Part shown: positions 1 through 8,140 of the stretch, piece after piece
Position numbering within the stretch: the first letter of the stretch is position 1
How the letters are laid out: each line of letters starts with the position of its first letter
From: Afifella aestuarii
Lineage (GTDB): Bacteria > Pseudomonadota > Alphaproteobacteria > Rhizobiales > Afifellaceae
NCBI RefSeq assembly: GCF_004023665.1
Contig: NZ_SAUF01000002.1
Span: forward strand, 1,116,001 to 1,180,000
Direction of reading: 5' to 3'
Length of the DNA stretch: 64,000 bases
The notes under the pieces: generated by a model
Seen by the model: only the letters and a program-made list of their open reading frames with translations
Database searches by the model: none
Told to the model about the DNA's origin: nothing
Position numbers and translations under genes: made by a program

Positions 1-155
1 CCGATTTCGAGCGCGAGGCCGCGGGCAATCTCAAGGTGATCTGGTCTGTCGATGGCCGCCGGATCGACTGGCGCGATGCCGGGGAGGGCCAGGGACGCGA
101 CTATCTCGTCCATGCGACACAGGTGAAAAATATCTGGATGCCTTACGGGGCCTAG
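1..155 (+). CDS. C-terminal end of a probable aldehyde dehydrogenase family protein (partial)
   Basis: Only the last 50 codons are in the window; the frame is open from base 3 to a TAG at 153-155. The tail reads ...NLKVIWSVDGRRIDW... and ends ...ATQVKNIWMPYGA, which resembles the C-terminus I associate with long aldehyde-dehydrogenase-family proteins of rhizobia, where an oligomerisation tail ends in a VKN-hydrophobic-W motif. No catalytic residue is visible, so substrate and activity cannot be judged. The base composition is like that of the neighbours. It could belong to another family; the call rests on the tail alone. Confidence 0.42.
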   Translation, partial: DFEREAAGNLKVIWSVDGRRIDWRDAGEGQGRDYLVHATQVKNIWMPYGA

Positions 156-231
156 CGTCGGCTCTTGAATCAGTTTCTTAAGAAAGCGGGGCGCGCCTCA
201 CGATCTTGGCTCAAGATCTGCAAATCTCTCG

Positions 232-1332
232 TTAACCTTCTGATAACCATGAGGTTTGTCGGGCGGCCTCTCCAGCCCGCCCATGCACGAGATCGTGGAT
301 GAAGCCGAGCTTGCCGATGACCGTGGGCGACAGCACGAACGGGTAGAGATCCTGCAGGCCCATCGCCCGATTGAAGGCGTTGAGGGCTGCGGTAACGGCA
401 TGGCCGGCCTCCATGATCGCGCCGATGCCGACATCATCGGCGAAGACATCGAGATCGACTTTCACCGTCAAATGCCCGTCGGCGTCGACTGAGGGCGCCG
501 TCGATATCCCCCAATTGTGGGCGGTCTCGACCGTGTCGACCAGATGGAAATAATGCGCCCAGGTCTCGGCGAAATCCTCCCAGGGATGGGCACCCGCATA
601 GGCGGAGACGAACTCGTCCTGCCACCCCGGATGCGGCCCGCTCGCGTAATGCGTCTTGAGCGCGTCGCCGTAGTCGGCACGGTCATCGCCGAAGATCGCG
701 CGACAGGCCTCGAGCGCCTGGCCGTCGCGCACCAGCCGATCCCAGTACCAGTGCCCGACCTCATGGCGGAAATGGCCGAGAAGCGTGCGATAGGGCTCGC
801 CCATGGCGATGCGGCGGCGTTCGCGTTCGGCATCGTCGGCCTCGGCGAGTGCGATGGTAATCTCGCCGTTGTCGTGGCCGGTCATCACCGGAGCACCGGC
901 CTGCGGCGCATCGGCGAGGAAGGCGAAGCCGAGGCCTTCGGCATGCTCGCCGCGCGTCAGGAGCGGCAGGCGAAGGCGCATCGCCGTATAGATCATGCGG
1001 TGCTTGGCGGCCTCCATGCGCCGCCACAGTGCGCGATTTTCCGGCGCCGAAAGATCAGGGACGGTGAGATTGTGGCGGCAGGCGGCGCAGAATGTCTCGC
1101 CGCTGTCGGCAGGGATGAGCCAGTTGCAGACGTCGAAAGCGGCGTTGGCGCAGTAAGTCCAGCGCCCCTTTGGCGCGCCGTCACCGATCGCCTCGAAATG
1201 CCCGCCGCGGTCATCGAGTGCCAGCATGGCGTTGGAACGAGGTTCGTAGCCGAGGGCGGAACGGCAGCGCTCGCAGATGGTGTTTTCGAAGAAGAGGATC
1301 TGCGAACAGACGGGGCAGGAGAAGAGCTTCAT
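232..1332 (-). CDS. zinc-ribbon putative zinc-binding metallopeptidase
   Basis: A 366-residue protein. Residues 1-90 hold several Cys pairs (C6/C9, C20/C23, C82/C85) typical of the zinc-ribbon head of the bacterial 'putative zinc-binding metallopeptidase' family. The C-terminal two thirds contains HEVGH at residues 190-194 (an HExxH zincin signature) followed by a W/Y/D-rich helix and a later acidic segment with EDFAETWAHYFH, which can supply the third metal ligand. There is no signal peptide or membrane segment, so the protein is probably cytoplasmic. I chose the ATG at 1332 because the zinc ribbon starts right there (MKLFSCPVC); a 34-residue upstream extension is low complexity and basic. 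The physiological substrate of the family is not known to me. Confidence 0.82.
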   Translation of the reverse strand: MKLFSCPVCSQILFFENTICERCRSALGYEPRSNAMLALDDRGGHFEAIGDGAPKGRWTYCANAAFDVCNWLIPADSGETFCAACRHNLTVPDLSAPENRALWRRMEAAKHRMIYTAMRLRLPLLTRGEHAEGLGFAFLADAPQAGAPVMTGHDNGEITIALAEADDAERERRRIAMGEPYRTLLGHFRHEVGHWYWDRLVRDGQALEACRAIFGDDRADYGDALKTHYASGPHPGWQDEFVSAYAGAHPWEDFAETWAHYFHLVDTVETAHNWGISTAPSVDADGHLTVKVDLDVFADDVGIGAIMEAGHAVTAALNAFNRAMGLQDLYPFVLSPTVIGKLGFIHDLVHGRAGEAARQTSWLSEG

Positions 1333-1482
1333 CGTCAGGGACCTGGATTGCGGGCGCGTGCGAGCTCCGCCGGATCGCAATCGACGCCCGGCTCGCTTTG
1401 GAGGCTGGTTCGCAATGAATGCCCGGCTCGCCATGAATGGACGAGCGCCGTAGTGGTTCCCCTCCGGCGGATCTCCGAGCGC

Positions 1483-3027
1483 TCAGCGCCGGTGGGCGAC
1501 CTTGCTCTCGCGGGCGAGGCCGACGAGGCTCGTCAGGATTTCCGGGTCGTTGATGATGCGCGGCACCTTGTTCTGACCGCCGAACCTGCCGCGGCGGCGC
1601 ATCCATTCCGCGAAGGTGCCGGGGGCGACCGCGATCACCTCCGGCGCGTCCATGCCGAACCCGCCCTGGCGGTGTGAATCGTAATCGTCGTTGTTCAAAA
1701 TGAGCGTGTAATCGAACTCGGCTGCGAAGCTCTCAAGCTCGGTCTCGGACGGCTGGCGGCCGCGGAATTCGATCACGTAGACGTGGCGGCCGCGCGAGGC
1801 ATTGCCGCGCGAGGGGAAAACCGGACCGACGGAGTATTCGCTGATCTGCAATCCGGCATTGGCCGCGGCGCCGAGGAGGGCCTTGGCGATTTCTTCGGGC
1901 GTCAGATGCTCGCCGAAGGCCGACAGGTATTCCGAAATGCGTCCCGTGACTTTGATGCGCGGCGGATCGAGCGAGACGAGGCGAACCGTATCGCCGAGGA
2001 TATAGGCCCAAAGCCCCGCATTGTTGGAAAGAACGAGCGCATAATTGCGCCCGATCTCGGCGTTCCCGATCCAGTACCGTGTGGGATCGGGTCGCCCAAG
2101 CTCCTCCACTGGCACGAACTCGAAGAAGAGACCGTTGTCGAGGAAGAGGCGCAGACCGTCTTCCGGGGCTTCATCGGCAAGTGCGATAAAACCTTCGCTT
2201 GCCGGATAGACCTCGCGCAGCTCCGCATGGCTGCCCTCCATCCATTCGGCAAAGGCTTCCCGGTAAGGGCCAAAATCCACGCCGCCATGGCTGACGAGCT
2301 CAAGGCCCGGATAGATGTCGACAAGCCGCCTCTTGCCGGTGATCTTGGCGAGCTCCTCAAAGAAGAGAAGCATCCAGCTCGGGATGCTGGCGATGCTGCG
2401 GATCGGCTCCGACAGCGAAGCGCGCGCCATCGCCTCGGCCTTGTGCGCCCAGTCGGTTTCGCGCGCCAAGTCCGGATCGGGAAAGACGAAGCTTGCCAGA
2501 AGCGGCGGTACTTCGAGGCGGGCGATGCCGGAGAGATCGCCGCTCACGACACCACTGCCATGGTCTTCGAGGGCCGTCGTGCCGCCAAGCACGAAATTTT
2601 TGCCGGCCATGACGCGGCTCTGCGGCCGGTGGGCGACGTGATGGACGAGAAGATCGACGGCGGCGCGGTTGTTGGAGCGCGCCATCTGGTGGCTGATCGG
2701 GATATATTTGACGCGCCCCGCCGACGTTCCGGACGTCACGGCGAGGTTTGCGATCTGGTCGGGCCAGGTCAGGCCTTTGAGAACGGGGAAGGCGGCCTGC
2801 CAGTATTCGGCCCAGAAATCCTCATAGCGGCGGAGCGGCACACGGGCTTGAAAATCCTCAACCGACCGGATCTCGTCAAAGCCGTGGGCCTGACCGAAAC
2901 GCGTCTCGCGGGCATGACGCGTGAGCGCGAGCAATTGCCGGCTCTGGACCTCGTGCGGGTGTTGCCGCGAAAGCTGGGAAAGACGGTGGCGCGCGTAGAT
3001 GCGCAAAAGGGGAGTGGCGTCGAGCAT
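1483..3027 (-). CDS. GH3 auxin-responsive promoter family protein (acyl-acid adenylating enzyme)
   Basis: A 514-residue protein of the GH3 family, named after plant enzymes that adenylate acyl acids such as auxin or jasmonate and conjugate them to amino acids. The phosphate-binding motif TSGTSAGRVKYIP lies at residues 98-110, and later segments (YPASEGFIA, YALVLSNNAGLWAYILGDTVRL, GRISEYLSAFGEHL) match the adenylate-forming core in order. The length is near that of bacterial and plant members. Bacterial GH3 proteins are mostly uncharacterised, so the acyl substrate is unknown. It is separated from the metallopeptidase by about 150 bp and reads in the same direction, so co-transcription is possible. 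Confidence 0.85.
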   Translation of the reverse strand: MLDATPLLRIYARHRLSQLSRQHPHEVQSRQLLALTRHARETRFGQAHGFDEIRSVEDFQARVPLRRYEDFWAEYWQAAFPVLKGLTWPDQIANLAVTSGTSAGRVKYIPISHQMARSNNRAAVDLLVHHVAHRPQSRVMAGKNFVLGGTTALEDHGSGVVSGDLSGIARLEVPPLLASFVFPDPDLARETDWAHKAEAMARASLSEPIRSIASIPSWMLLFFEELAKITGKRRLVDIYPGLELVSHGGVDFGPYREAFAEWMEGSHAELREVYPASEGFIALADEAPEDGLRLFLDNGLFFEFVPVEELGRPDPTRYWIGNAEIGRNYALVLSNNAGLWAYILGDTVRLVSLDPPRIKVTGRISEYLSAFGEHLTPEEIAKALLGAAANAGLQISEYSVGPVFPSRGNASRGRHVYVIEFRGRQPSETELESFAAEFDYTLILNNDDYDSHRQGGFGMDAPEVIAVAPGTFAEWMRRRGRFGGQNKVPRIINDPEILTSLVGLARESKVAHRR

Positions 3028-3208
3028 TGCTGCGCGCTGCTTACAGCCGGCCGCAGCCAGAGTGTACCCGAAATTTGCCTGGGCGTTGCCTTCGCCGAGA
3101 CATATGCCCGCTTTCTCGGCCGCTCACGCGTCGATTGGGAGCAGCCGGCCTGCAGCTCCGCGGCGGACCCATCGCCGCCACGGAGCCAGATCATGGCCTA
3201 TTGCAGGC

Positions 3209-3589
3209 TTATTTGGACCATTCGTCGAGTGACTCGATCTGGTCCTTCGTCATGTTGATGATGATCTTGTCGTTGTGGATGCGGGCGTCGGTCAGCGGGA
3301 TGACGACATTGCGCTGGCCTATCCCGAGGAAGCCGCCGACATCGGTGACGACCGCCATGGAGGATCCGTCGCCGGAGGCGAGAATCTCATCCACGTCGCC
3401 GATCTCCTCACCGTCCTGGCCCACGATCTCCATGTCGTCGAGATCGCCGACCGTGTAGGTCGGGGGATCGACCGGGATGTTGACGGCCATATCTTCGTCG
3501 TCGACCTCGACCCAGGCGCCTTGCGCGAAAGCGATGCCCGTCGCCAGCAAGAAGGCGGCTGAGGACATGGCGGCGAGTTTGATTCTCAT
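3209..3589 (-). CDS. secreted PRC-barrel domain protein
   Basis: A 126-residue protein with an N-terminal signal peptide (MRIKLAAMSSAAFLLATGIAFA, cleavage probably after AFA at residue 22) followed by a short acidic linker and a PRC-barrel domain (YTVGDLDDMEIVG...GEEIGDVDEIL...AVVTDVGGFLGIGQRNVVIPL). Periplasmic PRC-barrel proteins are common in rhizobia and have no assigned biochemical role. I placed the start at 3589 because the longer in-frame extension has no signal-like features, while this ATG opens directly into the signal peptide. Confidence 0.85.
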   Translation of the reverse strand: MRIKLAAMSSAAFLLATGIAFAQGAWVEVDDEDMAVNIPVDPPTYTVGDLDDMEIVGQDGEEIGDVDEILASGDGSSMAVVTDVGGFLGIGQRNVVIPLTDARIHNDKIIINMTKDQIESLDEWSK

Positions 3590-3868
3590 GAATGGTTCTC
3601 CACGGGTGTCGGGCTTTGCCCTTCGAATGATACTGGGACGAACGGTCGGGACGCGCTTTTGTTCAATGCCAGGAGCGCGGATCTCTGCGGCTGAGGGGCG
3701 CATCCCGGTTATGGAACGGCTCAGCCTCTGATCGAGCGGCCCGCATCCCCTCGCGCCAAAAGTGCGGCGCGGGCGCTCTTTCTTGATCAGCCTCAGGCAA
3801 TTAGAAGGAGCGATGCGCTGCCGGCGGGGATCCCGTCGTCTTCTCCTTTGCAGCCAGGCGGACAATCA

Positions 3869-5041
3869 ATGGCAAATTCCATCTTCGGTGCGCTCGACAC
3901 CACCATCTTCGAAACCATGTCGCGCATGGCGGCCGAGGCCGGCGCGATCAATCTCGGTCAGGGATTCCCGGAAGGGCTTGAGCCGGAGGAGGTGATCGAG
4001 GCTGCAATCGCCGCCCTGCGCTCAGGTCCGCACCAATATCCACCGATGGCCGGTCTGCCGGCTCTGCGTCAGGCGGTGGCGGAAAATGCCAGGCGTTTTC
4101 TCGGCCTCGACGTCGACTGGGAAAAGGAGGTTCTCGTCACCTCCGGCGCCACGGAGGCGCTGGCCGACGCTTTTTTCGGGCTTCTGGAGCCGGGCGACGA
4201 GGTGATCGTCTTCGAGCCCGCCTATGACAGCTATCAGCCGATCATCCGCCGGGCCGGCGCCGTGCCGGTGCCGGTGCGCATCACCCCGCCGGATTGGCGG
4301 CTGCCGTTTGAGCGCCTCGAAGCCGCGATCACGCCGAAGACACGGGCCTTCATTCTCAACACGCCGTGGAACCCGATCGGGCGGATCCTGGGTGAGGAGG
4401 AGTTGCGCTTCCTCGCCGATCTCATGCTGAAACACGATCTCGTGGCGATCTGCGACGAGGTCTACGAGCATCTCGTCTTCGACGGCCGGCAGCACCGCAC
4501 GCTCTTTGCCCTGCCGGAGGTGCGTGACCGCGTGGTGCGCATCGGCTCCGCCGGCAAGACGTTTTCGGTGACCGGCTGGAAGGTCGGCTACATCACCGCC
4601 TGCGAGGTGCTGTTGAAGCCGATCATGCGGGCGCATCAATTCATAACGTTTACGACGCCGCCGGCGCTGCAAGCGGCCGTTGCCTTCGGGCTCAATCTGC
4701 CGGACGCCTATTTCGACGGGCTGCGTGCCGATCTTCAGGGGCGCCGCGATCTTCTGGTCGGTGGTTTGCGCGCTGCCGGTTTCGAGGTCGAGAATGTTGA
4801 GGCGACCTATTTTGCCATTGCGGCGACCGGCGAGGCGGAGCCCGACGATGTCGCCTTCTGTCGGGCGATGACCTTCGAGGCGGGCGTGACGGCGGTGCCG
4901 CTCTCCGCCTTCTACGGCAAGGGCGATATGCGCTCGCATATCCGTTTCTGCTTCGCCAAGCGCGAGGAAACTTTGCGCGCGGCCGTCGAACGGATCGTCG
5001 CCTGGCGGGAGAAGCGGGAAAGGCTGGCCGCCGTCGGCTAG
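3869..5041 (+). CDS. PLP-dependent class I/II aminotransferase (YbdL/kynurenine-aminotransferase-like)
   Basis: A 390-residue fold-type I aminotransferase. Visible signatures are NLGQGFPEG near residue 28, TSGATEAL at 91-98, NTPWNPIGR at 164-172 (the asparagine that contacts PLP), CDEVYEH at 195-201 and the Schiff-base lysine in GSAGKTFSVTGWKVGY (K230). The GQGFP and NTPxNP(I/T)G pattern resembles the methionine/glutamine/kynurenine aminotransferase branch rather than AspC, but the exact amino donor is not settled. The ATG at 3869 follows an AGGCGG-like ribosome binding site; a TTG 21 bases upstream is less likely. The gene converges with folP, with an 8-base gap. Confidence 0.87.
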   Translation: MANSIFGALDTTIFETMSRMAAEAGAINLGQGFPEGLEPEEVIEAAIAALRSGPHQYPPMAGLPALRQAVAENARRFLGLDVDWEKEVLVTSGATEALADAFFGLLEPGDEVIVFEPAYDSYQPIIRRAGAVPVPVRITPPDWRLPFERLEAAITPKTRAFILNTPWNPIGRILGEEELRFLADLMLKHDLVAICDEVYEHLVFDGRQHRTLFALPEVRDRVVRIGSAGKTFSVTGWKVGYITACEVLLKPIMRAHQFITFTTPPALQAAVAFGLNLPDAYFDGLRADLQGRRDLLVGGLRAAGFEVENVEATYFAIAATGEAEPDDVAFCRAMTFEAGVTAVPLSAFYGKGDMRSHIRFCFAKREETLRAAVERIVAWREKRERLAAVG

Positions 5042-5049
5042 GTCATTTC

Positions 5050-5949
5050 CTAGCTGTTGGTGTTGGCACCGCGAATGGCGGCGGCGATGCGCATCGCCGC
5101 CACATGCTCCGCCACATCGTGGACGCGCACGATCGCAGCACCCGCGAGCGCCGCCACGACATTTGTGGCAAGCGTTCCGGCGAGACGGTCGGTCTCCTCG
5201 GCACCCGCGACTTTGGCGATAAAGGATTTGCGCGACGTGCCGGCAAGGAGCGGCAGGCCGAGCGTTTCCAGTTCGCCGAAGCGGGCGAGAAGCTGAAAGT
5301 TCTGCTCTGGCGATTTGCCGAAGCCGAATCCCGGATCGAGAACGAGCCGGTCTTCGGCGACGCCTGCCTCGTGAGCCACGTCCAGGGCACGCCGGAAGAA
5401 GGCGATACAGCCCGCGACCGGATCGATCTCCATCGGCTTGGCCGATCCGAACACTCCCTGATTGTGCATGGCAATGACGCCGGCGCCGGTGCGTGCGGCG
5501 ACCTCGGCCATCTCCGGATCGCCGAGAAGGCCGCGCACATCGTTGAGGATTTGCGCGCCGGCCGAGACTGCGGCTCTGGCGACTTCGGCCTTCATGGTGT
5601 CGACGGAAACGAGAATGCTGTTTGCGGTCAGGGCCTCGATGACGGGGAGGATGCGTCGGATCTCTTCGTCGGCCGCGACCGGCTCGGCATTGGCGCGGGT
5701 CGATTCCCCGCCGACGTCGAGAATCGCCGCGCCTTGGTCGTGAAGTCGGAGCCCGTGCTCGATCGCGGCTTCGGTGCGAAAGAACTGCCCGCCGTCGGAG
5801 AAGGAATCGGGCGTCACGTTGACGATGCCCATGACGATCGGCACCCGCGCATCCCCCGCCTCGCGCCAGGATCTGAGGAGGCTCGCAAAGCCGTCCCCGA
5901 CACCATCGGTGAAGGGCTGGGCGCGCGCGGACGAGGCAGAGTGTATCAT
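5050..5949 (-). CDS. folP: dihydropteroate synthase
   Basis: A 299-residue cytoplasmic enzyme that condenses p-aminobenzoate with 6-hydroxymethyl-dihydropterin pyrophosphate in folate synthesis; it is the sulfonamide target. The pterin-binding signature MGIVNVTPDSFSDGG is at residues 40-54, DVGGESTR follows near residue 90, and later DTMKAEVA, ILNDVRG, LDPGFGFGK and GTSRKSF segments match the TIM-barrel strands of FolP. The length is slightly above the usual 270-285 because of an N-terminal extension of about 35 residues. No other folate genes (folB, folK) are adjacent in the window; a DUF2793 gene lies upstream on the same strand. Confidence 0.95.
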   Translation of the reverse strand: MIHSASSARAQPFTDGVGDGFASLLRSWREAGDARVPIVMGIVNVTPDSFSDGGQFFRTEAAIEHGLRLHDQGAAILDVGGESTRANAEPVAADEEIRRILPVIEALTANSILVSVDTMKAEVARAAVSAGAQILNDVRGLLGDPEMAEVAARTGAGVIAMHNQGVFGSAKPMEIDPVAGCIAFFRRALDVAHEAGVAEDRLVLDPGFGFGKSPEQNFQLLARFGELETLGLPLLAGTSRKSFIAKVAGAEETDRLAGTLATNVVAALAGAAIVRVHDVAEHVAAMRIAAAIRGANTNS

Positions 5950-5967
5950 TTGTGTGATGGTACACTC
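5939..5967. promoter_or_regulatory. inverted repeat over the folP start
   Basis: GAGTGTA at 5939-5945 is exactly repeated in inverse as TACACTC at 5961-5967, with TCA/TGA continuing the symmetry inside. It overlaps the folP start codon (5947-5949) and its 5' leader. It could be an operator or an mRNA hairpin that hides the start. No matching regulator is identified here. Confidence 0.4.
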
Positions 5968-6062
5968 AGCCGGCGTGCAGGCAAGACATCGTGCCGCGGG
6001 TCTTGGCGATTTCCCGCGCCAGCGAGCTTCCGCGAGGGAGGCTCTCCCTGCCGCGTGGTGGT

Positions 6063-7151
6063 TCAGGGAAGCCGCGTCCCCCAGAAGAAATTCTCATTGG
6101 CGAGGATACGTCCGGCTGTGCCGGTCGGAAAAATCTTCGGGCTGACCGTATCGCCGACGGCAAGCTTAAGGAGGGCGCTCACCTGCACCTGGGTCTCGCC
6201 GGAGACGAGGGCGGCATCACCCGTCGTGCCGATCGTGTCGGCGGCCGGTGACGTGCCGTTGACGGAGAGCCCGACTTGCAGCTTCGAGGGCGTGCCCGCA
6301 CCGGCCTCGAACGTGCCTGCGAGCCCGAAGAGATAAATCCCGTCGCTCGCAGCCGTGAAGGTCAGGACGTTGCTCGCGATGATGGCGGCGAGCTGATCGT
6401 TGTGGCGGAAATTGTTGAAGAGCATGTCCCGCCAGGCGCCCGCCGCATAATTCTGGCCGTAGTTCAGGTACGCGCTGAAACGGGCATTCGCCGGCATGGT
6501 GACGGCGCCGCTTTCGCGATCGAGGACGAGGCCGGTGTGATAGGTCGACCCGTCAGGTGAGACTTTCAGGGTGAAATCGTCTGAGCCCAAAAGACCGAAG
6601 AGGGCCCGGGCCGAATAATCGCTCTGGAAGGTGAAGCCGGCATCGCCCCCTGCAGCCGCTTTGTTGAGGGCAACGCGCATGTCGCCGCTGCCCGGGGTCA
6701 CATCGTCGTGGCTGAAGAGAACGGCATCGGATTTGACGGCGAGGCGGTTGCTCGTCTCCGAACCGGTATTGATGCCGAGACAGGGCAGGGTCTCCGGCGG
6801 TTCGGCAGTGAGCGCCACCCACGCAACGCCGTCGAAGACGAGCGGCAGCATCTCGTCGATCGACAGCGCGAGGAAGCCGGGCTTCGGCGTGTAGAATGTC
6901 CACGCGCCATCCTGGAACGCGGCGATGTCGTTGTCGTGGCCGGACCAGTCGCCACCTGCCGATCCGGCTCCCGGCGCGGCAACGATAAAGCGGGTTCCGG
7001 GAACCGGTTCGGCTGGCGGGGCGGTGAGGTCGCGGCGCGTGATGGCGAGCTGCACCAGCGTATCGAGTATCCGGAGCGCTTCGTTGTGCGTGACATGCTT
7101 CTGCGCCTGTGCGGAAAGGATCGTCGGAAGGGAGAGATTTTCTGTGTCCAT
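6063..7151 (-). CDS. DUF2793 domain protein (phage/GTA-type structural protein, orphan)
   Basis: A 362-residue protein that begins METHODICALLY like DUF2793 proteins: after the start, LSLPTILSAQAQKHVTHNEAL and LDTLVQLAI are the family hallmark, followed by a PGTRFIVAAP and a GAWTFYTPKPG segment. The C-terminal half is Gly/Ser/Ala-rich beta structure with a C1q-like flavour (FSAYLNYGQNY...FNNFRHNDQL...DGIYLFGLAGTFEAG). DUF2793 proteins occur in alphaproteobacterial prophages and gene-transfer-agent loci as surface or spike components. No capsid, portal or tail gene is nearby, so this is an orphan. I prefer the ATG at 7151 (AGGG 9 bases upstream) over the ATG at 7160. Confidence 0.8.
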   Translation of the reverse strand: MDTENLSLPTILSAQAQKHVTHNEALRILDTLVQLAITRRDLTAPPAEPVPGTRFIVAAPGAGSAGGDWSGHDNDIAAFQDGAWTFYTPKPGFLALSIDEMLPLVFDGVAWVALTAEPPETLPCLGINTGSETSNRLAVKSDAVLFSHDDVTPGSGDMRVALNKAAAGGDAGFTFQSDYSARALFGLLGSDDFTLKVSPDGSTYHTGLVLDRESGAVTMPANARFSAYLNYGQNYAAGAWRDMLFNNFRHNDQLAAIIASNVLTFTAASDGIYLFGLAGTFEAGAGTPSKLQVGLSVNGTSPAADTIGTTGDAALVSGETQVQVSALLKLAVGDTVSPKIFPTGTAGRILANENFFWGTRLP

Positions 7152-7267
7152 CGTCGCCATCCCTGGGTTGGCCTGAAACCGAAGGACGTCCAAGCTAATC
7201 GCGGTGGATGCGCCGGGGATAAGTCGACAAACTCGGAGCGCGTGAACCCTCTGAGGATGAGGATGCA

Positions 7268-8128
7268 ATGAAGCCGAACGAGCCAGAGCATGACGCGCCG
7301 GCTGATGCCGTCGCGCGCCGGGATGTCGAACCCGTCGTCTGCTATCCGACGGCGACGTTGCCTCCGGTCGATCTCAAGGCCTATCGCGCCGCGCGGGACG
7401 GCTGGACAAAAATCTCAGAAACGCTGGTGCCGCCGCGCGATGCCCGCACATTCACCGTGCTGGCCGGGCATTTCTTCCGCATCGTTTCGGTGGAAGGCCC
7501 GCAGGTCGGCGATCTCAACCTCTGGCATGAGGGAGACCTCGCCGAGCGCTTCTATTCCGGCAAGACGCGCGCACTCCACGGCACGCATCTGTCGACCGGA
7601 GATCGGCTGTGGTCATGCCTGCCGTTTCTGCGGCCGATGGCGACGATCACCGATGATACGCTCGACTGGTACGGCTTCGACCGCTTCGGCGGGTCCGTCC
7701 ATGATGTCATCGGCACGCGCTGTGATCCTTATACGAACCGGCTTTTGTCCGGCGGCGACTATCATTTCTGCTGCCATTCCAATCTTACCCGTGCGCTCGC
7801 GCAAGCGGCGGGGATCGATCTGGACGAGGCGGAGCGGCATGTGCACGACGTCCTCAACGTCTTCATGTGCACGGGCTTTGCGCGCGACACCGGGCAGTAT
7901 TTCATGAAGGCGACGCCGGTGCGGCCTGGCGATTATCTGGAGTTTTTCGCCGAGATCGATCTGCTGGGCGCGCTTTCCGCCTGTCCGGGCGGCGATTGTT
8001 CGAGCGAGCATTCGAGCGATGCCGCGACCTGCCATCCGCTTCTTGTCGAAGTCTACGAACCCGCGAATGAGCCGCATGGGTGGCGGCCAGCCGAGCCGAA
8101 CGCCTACAGCCGACGTCACGGCATGTGA
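7268..8128 (+). CDS. DUF1989 (urea carboxylase-associated family) protein
   Basis: A 286-residue cytoplasmic protein of the DUF1989 family, often found beside urea carboxylase/amidolyase or amino-acid transport genes, but here standing alone between a divergent DUF2793 gene and a convergent LysR gene. Conserved features are VGDLNLWH near residue 80, THLSTGDRLWSCLPFLRPM, the CCHSNL cysteine pair, and a second cysteine cluster SACPGGDCSS followed by a C and H (CHPLLVEV) near the C-terminus, suggesting a bound metal. The ATG at 7268 follows GAGGATG. The family's reaction is not firmly known, so none is assigned. Confidence 0.82.
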   Translation: MKPNEPEHDAPADAVARRDVEPVVCYPTATLPPVDLKAYRAARDGWTKISETLVPPRDARTFTVLAGHFFRIVSVEGPQVGDLNLWHEGDLAERFYSGKTRALHGTHLSTGDRLWSCLPFLRPMATITDDTLDWYGFDRFGGSVHDVIGTRCDPYTNRLLSGGDYHFCCHSNLTRALAQAAGIDLDEAERHVHDVLNVFMCTGFARDTGQYFMKATPVRPGDYLEFFAEIDLLGALSACPGGDCSSEHSSDAATCHPLLVEVYEPANEPHGWRPAEPNAYSRRHGM

Positions 8129-8140
8129 GGCGCTGCCGCC

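Noticed and set aside
517-1677. Long plus-strand ORF opposite the metallopeptidase and GH3 genes
   Set aside because: Antisense shadow in GC-rich DNA; the minus strand has zinc-ribbon, HEVGH and GH3 motifs.
1783-3258. 491-codon plus-strand ORF opposite the GH3 gene
   Set aside because: Shadow of the GH3 coding frame; low-information composition.
4022-5965. 647-codon minus-strand ORF
   Set aside because: Runs through the aminotransferase antisense and the folP alternate frame; Arg/Gly-rich with no motif.
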